Assembly (NCBI RefSeq): GCF_004114975.1
Contig: NZ_CP030051.1
Span: forward strand, 4,960,001-5,024,000
Direction of reading: 5' to 3'
Origin: Bradyrhizobium guangdongense
GTDB lineage: Bacteria > Pseudomonadota > Alphaproteobacteria > Rhizobiales > Xanthobacteraceae
DNA: 64,000 nt
Shown here: positions 52,109-60,602 of the stretch, piece after piece
Numbering within the stretch: the first letter of the stretch is position 1
Layout: each line of letters begins with the position of its first letter
Made by a program: the position numbers and the translations under genes
The notes under the pieces: model-generated
What the model was told of the DNA's origin: nothing
What the model saw: the letters and a program-made list of their open reading frames with translations, nothing else
The model's database searches: none

Positions 52109-52591
52109 ATGACGCAGGCACCGATCCGCCTCACCGTGAACGGCAGCATCCACGACGTCACGGCAGAAAACCAGACGCCGCTGCTCTATGTGCTGCGCAA
52201 TGATCTCGGCCTCAACGGCCCGAAATACGGTTGCGGCCTGGGTGAATGCGGCACCTGCACTGTCCTGATCGACGGCGTCGCCGCACGCTCCTGCGTGATT
52301 CCGATCAGCGGCTGCGCCGGACGCGACATCGTGACGCTCGAGGGGCTCGGCACGCGCGACAAGCCTGACGTGGTGCAGCAGGCCTTCATCGACGAGCAGG
52401 CCGCGCAATGCGGCTATTGCCTCAACGGCATGATCATGACCACCAAGGCGCTCCTCGCGATCAACCCGCAGCCATCAGAACAGGAGGTGCTGGCCGCGCT
52501 GCGCTACAATCTCTGCCGCTGCGGCACCCACGTCGAAATCCTGCGCGCCGTGATGCGCGCTTCTGGCCAGCTCGCAGAGGCGGCTGATTGA
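52109..52591 (+). CDS. nicA: Nicotinate hydroxylase, 2Fe-2S subunit
   Basis: A 160-residue xanthine-oxidase-family small subunit with two 2Fe-2S domains: plant ferredoxin type C42, C47, C50, C62 (YGCGLGECGTCTVL ... RSCV) and helical type C101, C104, C136, C138 (QCGYCLNGMI ... NLCRCG). Start ATG behind GAACGAGG. It passes electrons from the molybdenum centre of NicB. Stop overlaps the nicB ATG by one base. The same two-gene arrangement defines nicotinate hydroxylase NicAB of Pseudomonas putida; isoquinoline- or aldehyde-oxidising relatives share it, and the neighbouring hnr and ena genes settle the substrate. Confidence 0.88.
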   Translation: MTQAPIRLTVNGSIHDVTAENQTPLLYVLRNDLGLNGPKYGCGLGECGTCTVLIDGVAARSCVIPISGCAGRDIVTLEGLGTRDKPDVVQQAFIDEQAAQCGYCLNGMIMTTKALLAINPQPSEQEVLAALRYNLCRCGTHVEILRAVMRASGQLAEAAD

Positions 52592-55500
52592 TGGCCTCCC
52601 CTGTTTCGAACGGAGCCGGGCGGGGCTCGCTCGTCGTCGTCCGCACCGTGGACGAGGTCACGTCCGAGACCTTCGTGCGGATTACAGCCGACGGCTCGGT
52701 CACGGCCTATAACGGCCACGTCGATCTCGGCACTGGCATCCGCACCGCCCTCGGCCAGATCGTCGCCGAAGAACTCGACGTGTCCTTTGCGCGCGTTGTC
52801 GTCGTGCTCGGCGACACTGCCGTCGTGCCGAACCAGGGCGCGACGATTGCGAGCGAAACCATCCAGATCACTGCCGTGCCGCTGCGCAAGGCCGCGGCCC
52901 AGGCGCGACACTTCCTGATCGCGCGCGCGGCCGAGCGGTTGGAGCTGCCGGCCGAAGACCTGAAGATCGAGGACGGCCTCGTCCGAGGCCGTAATCGCAG
53001 CGTCAGCTATGGCGAGTTGATCGGCGGCGAGACCATCCGCCTCGAGCTTGCCAACGACGTTGCCGTCAAGGACGTCGGCAATTACGCCATCGTCGGCCAG
53101 TCGATGCCGCGGGTCGACCTTCCTGCCAAAGCCACGGGCGAGCTGACTTTCGTGCATGACGTTCGCCTGCCCGGCATGCTGCACGGCCGCGTGGTGCGTC
53201 CGCCCTATGCCGGCGTCGATGCCGGCCCGTTCGTCGGCACCAGCCTCATCGCGATCGACGAATCTTCCGTGCGCGACATCCCCGGGCTCGTCGCCGTCGT
53301 GCGCATCGGCGATTTCGTCGGCGTCGTCGCCGAGCGCGAAGAGAACGCGATCTGCGCGGCCGAGCAGCTCAAGGTGAGCTGGAAGCCCACGCCGGCGCTG
53401 ACCGACCTCGCCGACGTCGAGACTGCGCTGCGTGCCAATCCGTCAACGCCCCGCACACTGATCGACAAGGGCGACGTCGATGCCGCGATATCAGGCGCGG
53501 CCAAGCCGATGCAGCGGACCTATGTCTGGCCGTATCAGATGCACGCCTCGATCGGCCCGTCCTGCGCCGTCGCCGACTTCCAGGACGGCAACGTCCGCGT
53601 CTGGTCCGGCACGCAGAATCCGCACGTGCTGCGCAGCGACCTCGCCCTGCTCATCGAGCGTCCCGAAAGCGAGGTTGACGTCATCCGTCTCGAGGCCGCC
53701 GGCTGCTACGGCCGCAATTGCGCCGATGACGTCAGCGCGGATGCGCTGCTGTTGTCGCGTGCGGTCGGCCGACCGGTGCGAGTGCAGTTGACGCGCGAGC
53801 AGGAGCACGCCTGGGAGCCTAAGGGCACCGCGCAGCTCATCGACGTCAATGGCGGCCTCGACGCCAATGGCGGCATCGCCGGTTACGATCTCGCCACCCG
53901 CTATCCCTCGAACGCCGCGCCGACGCTGGCGCTGCTGCTCACGGGCCGCATTTCACCCGAGCCCGCCGTGCTGCAGATGGGCGATCGCACCGCGATCCCG
54001 CCTTACGATTACGAGCACATGCGCGTCGTCGCCCACGACATGGCGCCGATCGTGCGCGCCTCCTGGTTTCGCGGCGTCTCGGCGCTGCCGAACACGTTTG
54101 CTCACGAATCCTATATCGACGAGGCAGCGACCGAGGCGGGCGTCGATCCGGTCGAATATCGCCTGCGCTATCTGAAGGACCAGCGCGCCGTCGATCTCGT
54201 CAATGCGGTGGCTGAACGCGCGGGCTGGACGCCGCGGCCGGTGCGTGAAGACAAGGACGGCGACATCGTGCACGGGCGCGGCTTTGCCTATGCGCTGTAT
54301 GTCCACAGCAAGTTTCCAGGTTATGGCGCGGCGTGGTCGGCCTGGGTCGCCGACGTCTCCGTTAACAAGACCACCGGCGATGTCAGCGTCACGCGGGTGG
54401 TCGCCGGGCAAGATTCCGGCTTGATGATCAATCCCGACGGCGTGCGCCACCAGATCCAGGGCAATGTCATCCAGTCCACCAGCCGCGCGCTGATGGAGGA
54501 GGTTTCGTTCGAGCGCGGCGCGGTCGCAGCGCGCGAATGGGGCGCCTATCCCATCATCCCCTTTCCCGACGTGCCCAAGATCGACGTCCTGATGCTGCCG
54601 CGGCAAGATCACCCGCCGCTCGGCGTCGGCGAGTCCGCCTCGGTGCCGTCAGCGGCGGCCATCGCGAATGCGATCTTCGATGCCACCGGCGTGCGCTTTC
54701 GCGAGCCGCCGTTCACGCCCGAGCGCATTCTGAAGGGATTGCGCGGTGAAACATCCCCCGTGCCGCAGGCCCTGCCGGCGCCAACCGCCCCGCAGCCATC
54801 GCGGATCTGGGAAAATCCCTTTGCCAGACGCGCCGGCGTTTTCGCTGCGATTGCGGCCGTCTGCACCGCGGCGATCGGCATCGCCGCTGCGCTTCTGCCG
54901 GGCCGCGCGATCCTACCGATCGCCCGGCCCGATGCATCGGTCTATTCCGCCGCGACCATCGCGCGCGGCGCGCAGCTCGCAGCGCTCGGCAATTGCGCGG
55001 AGTGCCACACCACGATCGACGGCATGCTCAACGCCGGCGGCCGCGCGCTGGAAACGCCGTTCGGCACGATCTATTCGACCAACATCACACCTGACGTCGA
55101 GACCGGCATCGGCGCCTGGTCGTATCCCGCCTTCGAGCGCGCGATGCGCGACGGCCTGCATCGCGACGGACGGCAGCTCTATCCCGCCTTTCCCTACCCG
55201 CATTTTGCCAGGACCAGCGATGCCGACATGCAGGCGCTCTATGCCTACCTGATGGCGCAGCCCGCCGTGCGCGCAACGGCGCCCGCAAACTCGCTCACCT
55301 TCCCCTTCAATCTGCGCCCGCTCCTTGCGGGCTGGAACGCGTTCTTCCACCGGACCCAAGAGTTCAAGCCCGATCCCGCCAAATCCGAGCAATGGAATCG
55401 CGGTGCATATCTCGTCGAAGCGCTCGGCCATTGCAGCGGCTGCCACTCGCCGCGCAACGCGCTCGGCGCCGAACAGCGCCAGGCCTATCTCGCCGGCGGA

Positions 55501-56103
55501 TTTGCCGAAGGCTGGGAAGCGCCGCCGCTGACATCGCACTCGCACGCGCCGATCCCGTGGAACGAGGACGAGCTGTTCGCCTATTTACGCACCGGCCATT
55601 CGCGTTATCACGGCGTCGCCGCCGGCCCGATGGCGCCTGTTGTCCACGACCTCAAGGCCTTGCCCGACGAGGACATCCGCGCAATGGCGGTCTATCTCGG
55701 CTCGTTTAACGACGCCGCAAAGGATGGACCCGCATTGGCCGCGAAACTCGAGAGCGCAACGCAAGTCACCGTCGCCTCGTCCACCGGCGCGCGGCTTTAC
55801 GAGGGCGCCTGCGCCGTCTGTCACGAAGTCGGCGGCCTGCCGCTGTTCGGGAGCCGCCCCTCGCTCGCGCTCAACAGCAATCTGCACAGCGCAACAGCAG
55901 ACAATCTCGTGCAGGTGATCCTGCACGGCATCACTGAGCCCGCATCGAGCGATCTCGGCTACATGCCCGCCTTTGGGAATAGCATGAGCGACGCGCACGT
56001 CGAGCAGCTCGCCAACTTCCTGCGCGGACAATTCGCGCCGGACAAGCCCGCCTGGACCGGCGTCCGCGAGACGATCGCGCGGGTGCGCGCCTCAGCACAC
56101 TAA
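52591..56103 (+). CDS. nicB: Nicotinate hydroxylase, molybdopterin and triheme cytochrome c subunit
   Basis: A 1,170-residue fusion. Residues to about 740 are the molybdenum-cofactor binding part of the xanthine dehydrogenase family (GHVDLGTGIRTALGQIVAEE, GTQNPHVLRSD, FRGVSALPNTFAHESYID, PPLGVGESASVPSAAA). A hydrophobic stretch (about 750-771) follows, then three CxxCH haem sites at C802, C948 and C1074. So electrons leave via cytochrome c to the respiratory chain and not to NAD or oxygen directly. Length and layout equal P. putida NicB. No FAD subunit is needed. The gene ends overlapping the tail of the convergent VOC gene. Confidence 0.9.
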   Translation: MASPVSNGAGRGSLVVVRTVDEVTSETFVRITADGSVTAYNGHVDLGTGIRTALGQIVAEELDVSFARVVVVLGDTAVVPNQGATIASETIQITAVPLRKAAAQARHFLIARAAERLELPAEDLKIEDGLVRGRNRSVSYGELIGGETIRLELANDVAVKDVGNYAIVGQSMPRVDLPAKATGELTFVHDVRLPGMLHGRVVRPPYAGVDAGPFVGTSLIAIDESSVRDIPGLVAVVRIGDFVGVVAEREENAICAAEQLKVSWKPTPALTDLADVETALRANPSTPRTLIDKGDVDAAISGAAKPMQRTYVWPYQMHASIGPSCAVADFQDGNVRVWSGTQNPHVLRSDLALLIERPESEVDVIRLEAAGCYGRNCADDVSADALLLSRAVGRPVRVQLTREQEHAWEPKGTAQLIDVNGGLDANGGIAGYDLATRYPSNAAPTLALLLTGRISPEPAVLQMGDRTAIPPYDYEHMRVVAHDMAPIVRASWFRGVSALPNTFAHESYIDEAATEAGVDPVEYRLRYLKDQRAVDLVNAVAERAGWTPRPVREDKDGDIVHGRGFAYALYVHSKFPGYGAAWSAWVADVSVNKTTGDVSVTRVVAGQDSGLMINPDGVRHQIQGNVIQSTSRALMEEVSFERGAVAAREWGAYPIIPFPDVPKIDVLMLPRQDHPPLGVGESASVPSAAAIANAIFDATGVRFREPPFTPERILKGLRGETSPVPQALPAPTAPQPSRIWENPFARRAGVFAAIAAVCTAAIGIAAALLPGRAILPIARPDASVYSAATIARGAQLAALGNCAECHTTIDGMLNAGGRALETPFGTIYSTNITPDVETGIGAWSYPAFERAMRDGLHRDGRQLYPAFPYPHFARTSDADMQALYAYLMAQPAVRATAPANSLTFPFNLRPLLAGWNAFFHRTQEFKPDPAKSEQWNRGAYLVEALGHCSGCHSPRNALGAEQRQAYLAGGFAEGWEAPPLTSHSHAPIPWNEDELFAYLRTGHSRYHGVAAGPMAPVVHDLKALPDEDIRAMAVYLGSFNDAAKDGPALAAKLESATQVTVASSTGARLYEGACAVCHEVGGLPLFGSRPSLALNSNLHSATADNLVQVILHGITEPASSDLGYMPAFGNSMSDAHVEQLANFLRGQFAPDKPAWTGVRETIARVRASAH

Positions 56104-57068
56104 GCGTGCTTCTTCATCTCCACCGGCGGGGTGCCGTGGGTGTGGAATGACTCGATCGTCTTCAGGCCCCAGGCCTGGCCCTTCTTGCGCTCCTCTTCCG
56201 TCCACACGATCGGCTTCCAGTCCGGCGCGAGGATGAGACGCGCGCCGGCATTGGCGACTTCGACGCGGTTGCCGCCGGGCTCGTAGACATAGAGGAAGAA
56301 GGTCTGCTGGATCGCATGCTTGTGCGGGCCGGTCTCGATGTGCACGCCATTTTCCAGGAAGATATCGGCGGCGCGCAGGATCTCCTCGCGGCTGTCGAGC
56401 GCGTAGGTGACGTGATGGAAGCGGCCCGGTACGCCGGAATGATCGAGCGAGTAGGCGAAGTCGTAGCTCTTGTTCGACATGGTCAGCCACATCGCCGCTT
56501 CCCGCCCGTCGTTGAGCACGATCTGCTCGGTAAGACGGCAGCCGAGGTAATTCTCGAAGAACTCGCGGTTGGCCTTGATGTCGACGGCAAGGCAATTGAG
56601 ATGATCGAGTCGGCGGACATTGACCCCGCGCGCGGGAAAGCGCTGCGCCTGGTTCTTCAGCGCCGGCTTCAGCTCCTGCGGCGCCTGATACCATTCGGTC
56701 TCGTAGTAGAGCTCGACGATGTGTCCGTCGGGGTCGCGGCAGCGAAACGTCGGCCCCTGCCCCATGTCGCCGTCGATCCAGCCGATGTCGAAGCCCGAGC
56801 CCTTCAGCGCAGCAACGCGGCGCTCCAGCGCCTGCTGGCTCCGCGCGCGCAGCGCCATATGCTCCATGCCCGATGTCTTCGACGCCGTCAGCTTGAGCGA
56901 ATAGCGCTCGTAATCGTCCCAGCCGCGCAAATAGACCGACTCGCCCTTTTGGCCGCTCACCGTCATGCCCATGACATCGACGAAGAACTTCAGGCTCTCG
57001 TCCGGCTTCGGCGTCAGCAGCTCCATGTGGCCGAGATGGGCGAGATCGAGGATTGGTTCGGGCTGCAT
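56100..57068 (-). CDS. Extradiol ring-cleavage dioxygenase (VOC, catechol 2,3-dioxygenase type)
   Basis: A 322-residue two-domain type I extradiol dioxygenase. I start at MQPEPILDLAHLGHMELLTP, behind AGGAGAAGACC; an ATG 18 bp upstream is less well placed. The active domain has the Fe(II) ligands H156 (RRLDHLNCL), H218/H219 (GRFHHVTYAL) and E270 (GGNRVEVAN), with Y262 in YVYEPGGNR as in the family. It cleaves a catecholic ring next to the diol. Its upstream region copies the tetR operator (57148), so it may supply the ring cleavage step of the lig-type cluster. Substrate unproven. Confidence 0.87.
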   Translation of the reverse strand: MQPEPILDLAHLGHMELLTPKPDESLKFFVDVMGMTVSGQKGESVYLRGWDDYERYSLKLTASKTSGMEHMALRARSQQALERRVAALKGSGFDIGWIDGDMGQGPTFRCRDPDGHIVELYYETEWYQAPQELKPALKNQAQRFPARGVNVRRLDHLNCLAVDIKANREFFENYLGCRLTEQIVLNDGREAAMWLTMSNKSYDFAYSLDHSGVPGRFHHVTYALDSREEILRAADIFLENGVHIETGPHKHAIQQTFFLYVYEPGGNRVEVANAGARLILAPDWKPIVWTEEERKKGQAWGLKTIESFHTHGTPPVEMKKHA

Positions 57069-57441
57069 GGTCTTCTCCTGAAGCAACGATCGGGAAGGCG
57101 CGATCAGGCGTGGAGCGCATGGTTCCTGAACACGAGGCCTTAGATCTATTTGTACTAATGTACAAATGATTAGGTCCCGTCAACAAATCAACGCATGTCG
57201 GCCCGCCAAGAAGTCCGGGTCCGCAACACCAGCCTTCCCGCCGAATGCACCGCGGACTGCCCGGATGGTAAAATCTTCCTTAATGCGAATTTAGCGCCCG
57301 ATGGCCTCAAGAATCGCATTTTCAAGCTGTTTCCGCACCCAAGTATGCATTGGGAACAAAGCTCATAACCGAATTGTCGCACATTTAACAAAGCGGCCGC
57401 CTCTGCGGTTTAACCGTTTGTGCAGCCACGGCCGCGCATAG
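57069..57441. other. Intergenic region before the HerA gene
   Basis: 373 bp between the VOC and HerA starts. It holds the operator at 57148-57167 with its TTGACG -35-like element at 57183-57178 (minus strand). Downstream to 57441 I see only AT-richer DNA suited to the HerA promoter, no ORF or RNA gene. Confidence 0.6.
57148..57167. promoter_or_regulatory. Perfect palindrome ATTTGTAC-N4-GTACAAAT before the VOC dioxygenase
   Basis: 8-bp arms around TAAT. The core and 39-bp neighbourhood (57149-57187) match 33897-33935 upstream of tetR in 34 of 39 positions, including the TTGACG element. Located 80 bp before the dioxygenase ATG. Probable binding site of the TetR protein at 33182. Confidence 0.72.
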
Positions 57442-59217
57442 TTGGAGAAACAGTCTGACTTTTCAGGTTCATCCATCGTGACATCTTTTGGACGCGTGAT
57501 TTCGGTACGCGGATCGCTGGCTCGGGTCGGGCTTCTGGCGGAAAGCCGGATGCCGATCTCGGAAGTGCGGGCGACCGTCGGCCGTTTCGTCAGCATCCGC
57601 TGCGCCAGCTCGGTCATCGTCGCCATGATCACCGAGGTGTCTTGCGAGAATTTATCGAGCAGCGACAACTACATCGCGATCGCCTCGGTCGACCTGCTCG
57701 GTGAGATCCTCAATGCGGCCGACAAGGCCAAATTCCAGCGCGGCGTCACCAATTATCCGACCATCGGCGACGCCGTGGACCTGATCACCAGCCAGGAGCT
57801 GCGCACGATCTACGCACCGACCGGGTCGGATCAGATCAATGTCGGCTTCCTCCAGCAGGACCGCTCCGTCGTCGCCTATGTCGACGTCGAGGAGATGCTG
57901 TCCAAGCATTTTGCCGTGCTCGGATCGACCGGCGTCGGTAAATCGACCGGCGTCTCGCTGCTGCTCAACGAGATCCTGAAAGCGCGGCCGAACCTGCGCA
58001 TCTTCCTGCTCGACGTGCACAACGAATACGGTCGCTGCTTCGGCGACCGCGCGCTGGTGCTCAACCCGCGAAACCTCAAGCTGCCGTTCTGGCTGTTCAA
58101 TTTCGAGGAAATCGTCGACGTGCTGTTCGGCGGCCGCGCCGGCGTGCCCGAGGAGCTCGACATCCTTGCGGAAGTCATCCCGCTCGCCAAGGGCGTCTAC
58201 ACCCAGTACCAGAACGCCGACCGCCTCGGCCTGAAGCGCATCGATCCCAAGCAGATCGGTTTCACCGTAGACACGCCGGTTCCGTATCGTCTGGTCGACC
58301 TGATCTCGCTGATCGACGAGCGCATGGGCAAGCTGGAAAACCGCTCCTCGCGCATCATCTATCACAAGCTGATCTCGCGCATCGAGGCCGTGAAGAACGA
58401 TCCTCGCTACGCCTTCATGTTCGACAACGCCAATGTCGGTGGCGACACCATGGCCGAGGTGATCAGCCATCTGTTCCGCCTGCCCGCCAACGGCAAGCCG
58501 ATGACGGTGATGCAGCTCGCCGGCTTCCCGGCGGAAGTGATCGATTCCGTCGTCTCCGTGCTCTGCCGCATGGCCTTCGATTTCGGCCTGTGGAGCGACG
58601 GCGTCTCGCCGCTGCTGTTCGTCTGCGAAGAGGCGCACCGCTATGCCTCCGCCGACCGCAATATCGGCTTCGGTCCGACGCGCAAGGCGGTCTCGCGCAT
58701 CGCCAAGGAGGGGCGCAAATACGGCGTCTATCTCGGCCTGATCACCCAGCGGCCGGCCGAGCTCGACGCCACCATCATCTCCCAGTGCAACACGCTGTTC
58801 ACGATGCGTCTTGCCAACGACCGCGACCAGGCGCTGCTGCGCGCCGCGGTCTCGGATGCGGCCGCGAACTTGCTGTCCTTCGTGCCGTCGCTCGGCACCC
58901 GCGAGGTGCTGGCGTTCGGCGAAGGCGTCGCGCTGCCGACGCGCCTGCGCTTCAAGGAGGTGCCGCCACATCAATTGCCGCGCGGCGAAGCCACGATTTC
59001 GAGCGTGCCGTCAGTCAACGCCGGTCACGACATGCATTTCGTCAGCGCCGTGCTCGAGCGCTGGCGCGGCGCAACCTCGCAGCGCGACGTCCCTAACGAC
59101 CCGGTGTTCTCCGCGCCTCCGGCGAAGACGCTTACCCCCGCCGAAACGCCGATGCTGCAGCCCTCGATGGGGCTCGATCCCGACCGTTTCTCGCTGCTGA
59201 AGAAGCCGCTGCGATAG
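57442..59217 (+). CDS. HerA-type ATPase (DUF87, FtsK-HerA superfamily)
   Basis: A 591-residue protein, taken from a TTG; an alternative GTG is at 57478. An N-terminal beta-rich HAS-like barrel (about 10-140) precedes the ATPase. Walker A GSTGVGKST is at 161-169, Walker B LLFVCEEAHR at 391-400, with GRKYGVYLGLITQRPAELD bearing the sensor glutamine. HerA forms a hexameric DNA translocase and usually works with the nuclease NurA or with an effector in anti-phage pairs. No such partner is adjacent, so it appears to be a stand-alone housekeeping or orphan ATPase. Function in this group is uncertain. Confidence 0.87.
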   Translation: MEKQSDFSGSSIVTSFGRVISVRGSLARVGLLAESRMPISEVRATVGRFVSIRCASSVIVAMITEVSCENLSSSDNYIAIASVDLLGEILNAADKAKFQRGVTNYPTIGDAVDLITSQELRTIYAPTGSDQINVGFLQQDRSVVAYVDVEEMLSKHFAVLGSTGVGKSTGVSLLLNEILKARPNLRIFLLDVHNEYGRCFGDRALVLNPRNLKLPFWLFNFEEIVDVLFGGRAGVPEELDILAEVIPLAKGVYTQYQNADRLGLKRIDPKQIGFTVDTPVPYRLVDLISLIDERMGKLENRSSRIIYHKLISRIEAVKNDPRYAFMFDNANVGGDTMAEVISHLFRLPANGKPMTVMQLAGFPAEVIDSVVSVLCRMAFDFGLWSDGVSPLLFVCEEAHRYASADRNIGFGPTRKAVSRIAKEGRKYGVYLGLITQRPAELDATIISQCNTLFTMRLANDRDQALLRAAVSDAAANLLSFVPSLGTREVLAFGEGVALPTRLRFKEVPPHQLPRGEATISSVPSVNAGHDMHFVSAVLERWRGATSQRDVPNDPVFSAPPAKTLTPAETPMLQPSMGLDPDRFSLLKKPLR

Positions 59218-59245
59218 CGGACGGAAGTTGCCTCCACAAATTCGC

Positions 59246-59350
59246 TGTCATGCCACGGCTTGACCGGGGCATCCAGTATGCTGCAGCGTCTCAATTCAAT
59301 CACCTCGGCCTCTGGAATACTGGATCGCCCGATTAAATCGGGCGATGACA
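59246..59350. repeat. Palindromic repeat with ATCCAGTAT and TGTCATCGCCCGATT elements
   Basis: Left part reads GTCATGCC...GACCGGGGCATCCAGTAT and right part ATACTGGATCGCCCGAT...GGGCGATGACA, so ATCCAGTAT pairs with ATACTGGAT and TGTCAT with ATGACA. I know this as an abundant repeat of Bradyrhizobium genomes. Non-coding. Confidence 0.7.
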
Positions 59351-59440
59351 CCGAGGGTGTGGCACACTCGCGAACTATCGCGGCACATTGAGACGCCTTG
59401 CCGCATCGACTATGGTTGCCGATCCCCGAAGCCGGAATCC

Positions 59441-60025
59441 ATGCTCATGACAAAACCCGCGCAACGCTTTCAAGCCCCTTCAATCGACGCCCTCCCTGAG
59501 GACATCCGCACGCGCCTCCTCGCCGTGCAGGAGAAGAGCGGCTTCGTCCCCAACGTATTTCTGACGCTGGCCTACCGGCCCGACGAGTTCCGCGCCTTCT
59601 TCGCCTATCACGACGCGCTGATGGAGAAGGACAGCGGGCTGACCAAGGCCGAGCGCGAGATGATCGTGGTGGCGACCTCGGCGGCGAACCAGTGCCAGTA
59701 TTGCGTGATCGCCCATGGCGCGATCCTGCGCATCCGCGCCAAGAACCCTTTGATCGCCGACCAGATCGCGGCCAACTATCGCAAGGCCGACATCACGCCG
59801 CGGCAGAAGGCGATGCTCGATTTCGCGATGAAGATCTCGTCGGATGCGCAGCGCAGCTCGGAGGAGGATTTCGCAGCCCTCGGCCCCCACGGCTTCAGCG
59901 ACGACGACATCTGGGACATCGCCGCGATCTCGGCCTTCTTCGGACTCTCGAACCGGCTGGCGAATTTCACCGGCATGCGTCCGAATGACGAATTCTATCT
60001 GATGGGACGACTGCCAAAAGCATGA
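59441..60025 (+). CDS. Peroxidase-related protein, AhpD/carboxymuconolactone decarboxylase fold
   Basis: A 194-residue all-helical protein starting MLMTKPAQRFQAPSIDALPE. The AhpD-type motif is intact: E72 in KAEREMIVVATSAANQ and C85-x2-C88-x3-H92 in QCQYCVIAHG. The cysteine pair can undergo disulfide exchange to reduce peroxides or act as thiol relay. Its stop overlaps the next ATG (ATGA), so it is co-translated with the MgtC-like protein. Cytoplasmic. Confidence 0.88.
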   Translation: MLMTKPAQRFQAPSIDALPEDIRTRLLAVQEKSGFVPNVFLTLAYRPDEFRAFFAYHDALMEKDSGLTKAEREMIVVATSAANQCQYCVIAHGAILRIRAKNPLIADQIAANYRKADITPRQKAMLDFAMKISSDAQRSSEEDFAALGPHGFSDDDIWDIAAISAFFGLSNRLANFTGMRPNDEFYLMGRLPKA

Positions 60026-60501
60026 TGGATATCGACTGGTCCGAAATCCTGCTGCGCCTTGGCGTTGCGATGCTTGCCGGAAGCGCGATCGGGCTGAACC
60101 GCGACCTGAACGGCAAGCCGATCGGGCTGAAGACGCTTGGCATTGTCGGCCTTTCCACCGCGACCGTGGTGCTGCTCGGCCTGCAACTCTCCGAGCCCGG
60201 CAAGGTCGTCGATGCCACCAGCCGGATCATTCAGGGCATCCTCACCGGCATCGGCTTTCTCGGTGCCGGCGTCATCGTTCACGAAAGCGAGCGATTCCGC
60301 GTCCGTGGTCTGACCAGCGCGGCGTGCACTTTCCTTGCTGCCTGCCTCGGGATCGTCTGCGGTGCGGGCCAATGGAAGATCGTCGTCGTCGCGCTGGCAT
60401 TGGCCTTCGTGCTGCTCACGATCGGCCGCCGGCTCGAGCGACACGTGCACCGGATGCTCGGTGGCAAGGACGAGCCGCACCAGGAGAATAGGCCGACCTA
60501 G
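60022..60501 (+). CDS. MgtC/SapB family membrane protein
   Basis: A 159-residue protein with four to five helices, with the MgtC core LRLGVAMLAGSAIGLNRDL, GKPIGLKTLGIVGLS and GILTGIGFLGAGVIVHE, then VRGLTSAACTFLAACLGIVC. MgtC members affect magnesium adaptation and ATP synthase activity; this is a short form without the C-terminal ACT-like domain. Translationally coupled to the AhpD-like gene. Confidence 0.9.
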   Translation: MMDIDWSEILLRLGVAMLAGSAIGLNRDLNGKPIGLKTLGIVGLSTATVVLLGLQLSEPGKVVDATSRIIQGILTGIGFLGAGVIVHESERFRVRGLTSAACTFLAACLGIVCGAGQWKIVVVALALAFVLLTIGRRLERHVHRMLGGKDEPHQENRPT

Positions 60502-60602
60502 CGGCCTTTGCTCAAATCTTCCGCTCGATTATTGACCCGAAACACCAATAATTGCCGCTCGTCGGTTGCCGGCGAGCCGATGACCGTTCGGACCCGAAAG
60601 AC

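Noticed and set aside
50882..52591. 569-codon frame ending in NicA
   Set aside because: The first ~410 codons are antisense to hnr; the real start is the ATG at 52109 behind a ribosome binding site.
52109..56103. Oxygen-dependent NicC/NicX nicotinate route
   Set aside because: No 6-hydroxynicotinate 3-monooxygenase or 2,5-dihydroxypyridine dioxygenase gene in the window; hnr and ena are present instead.
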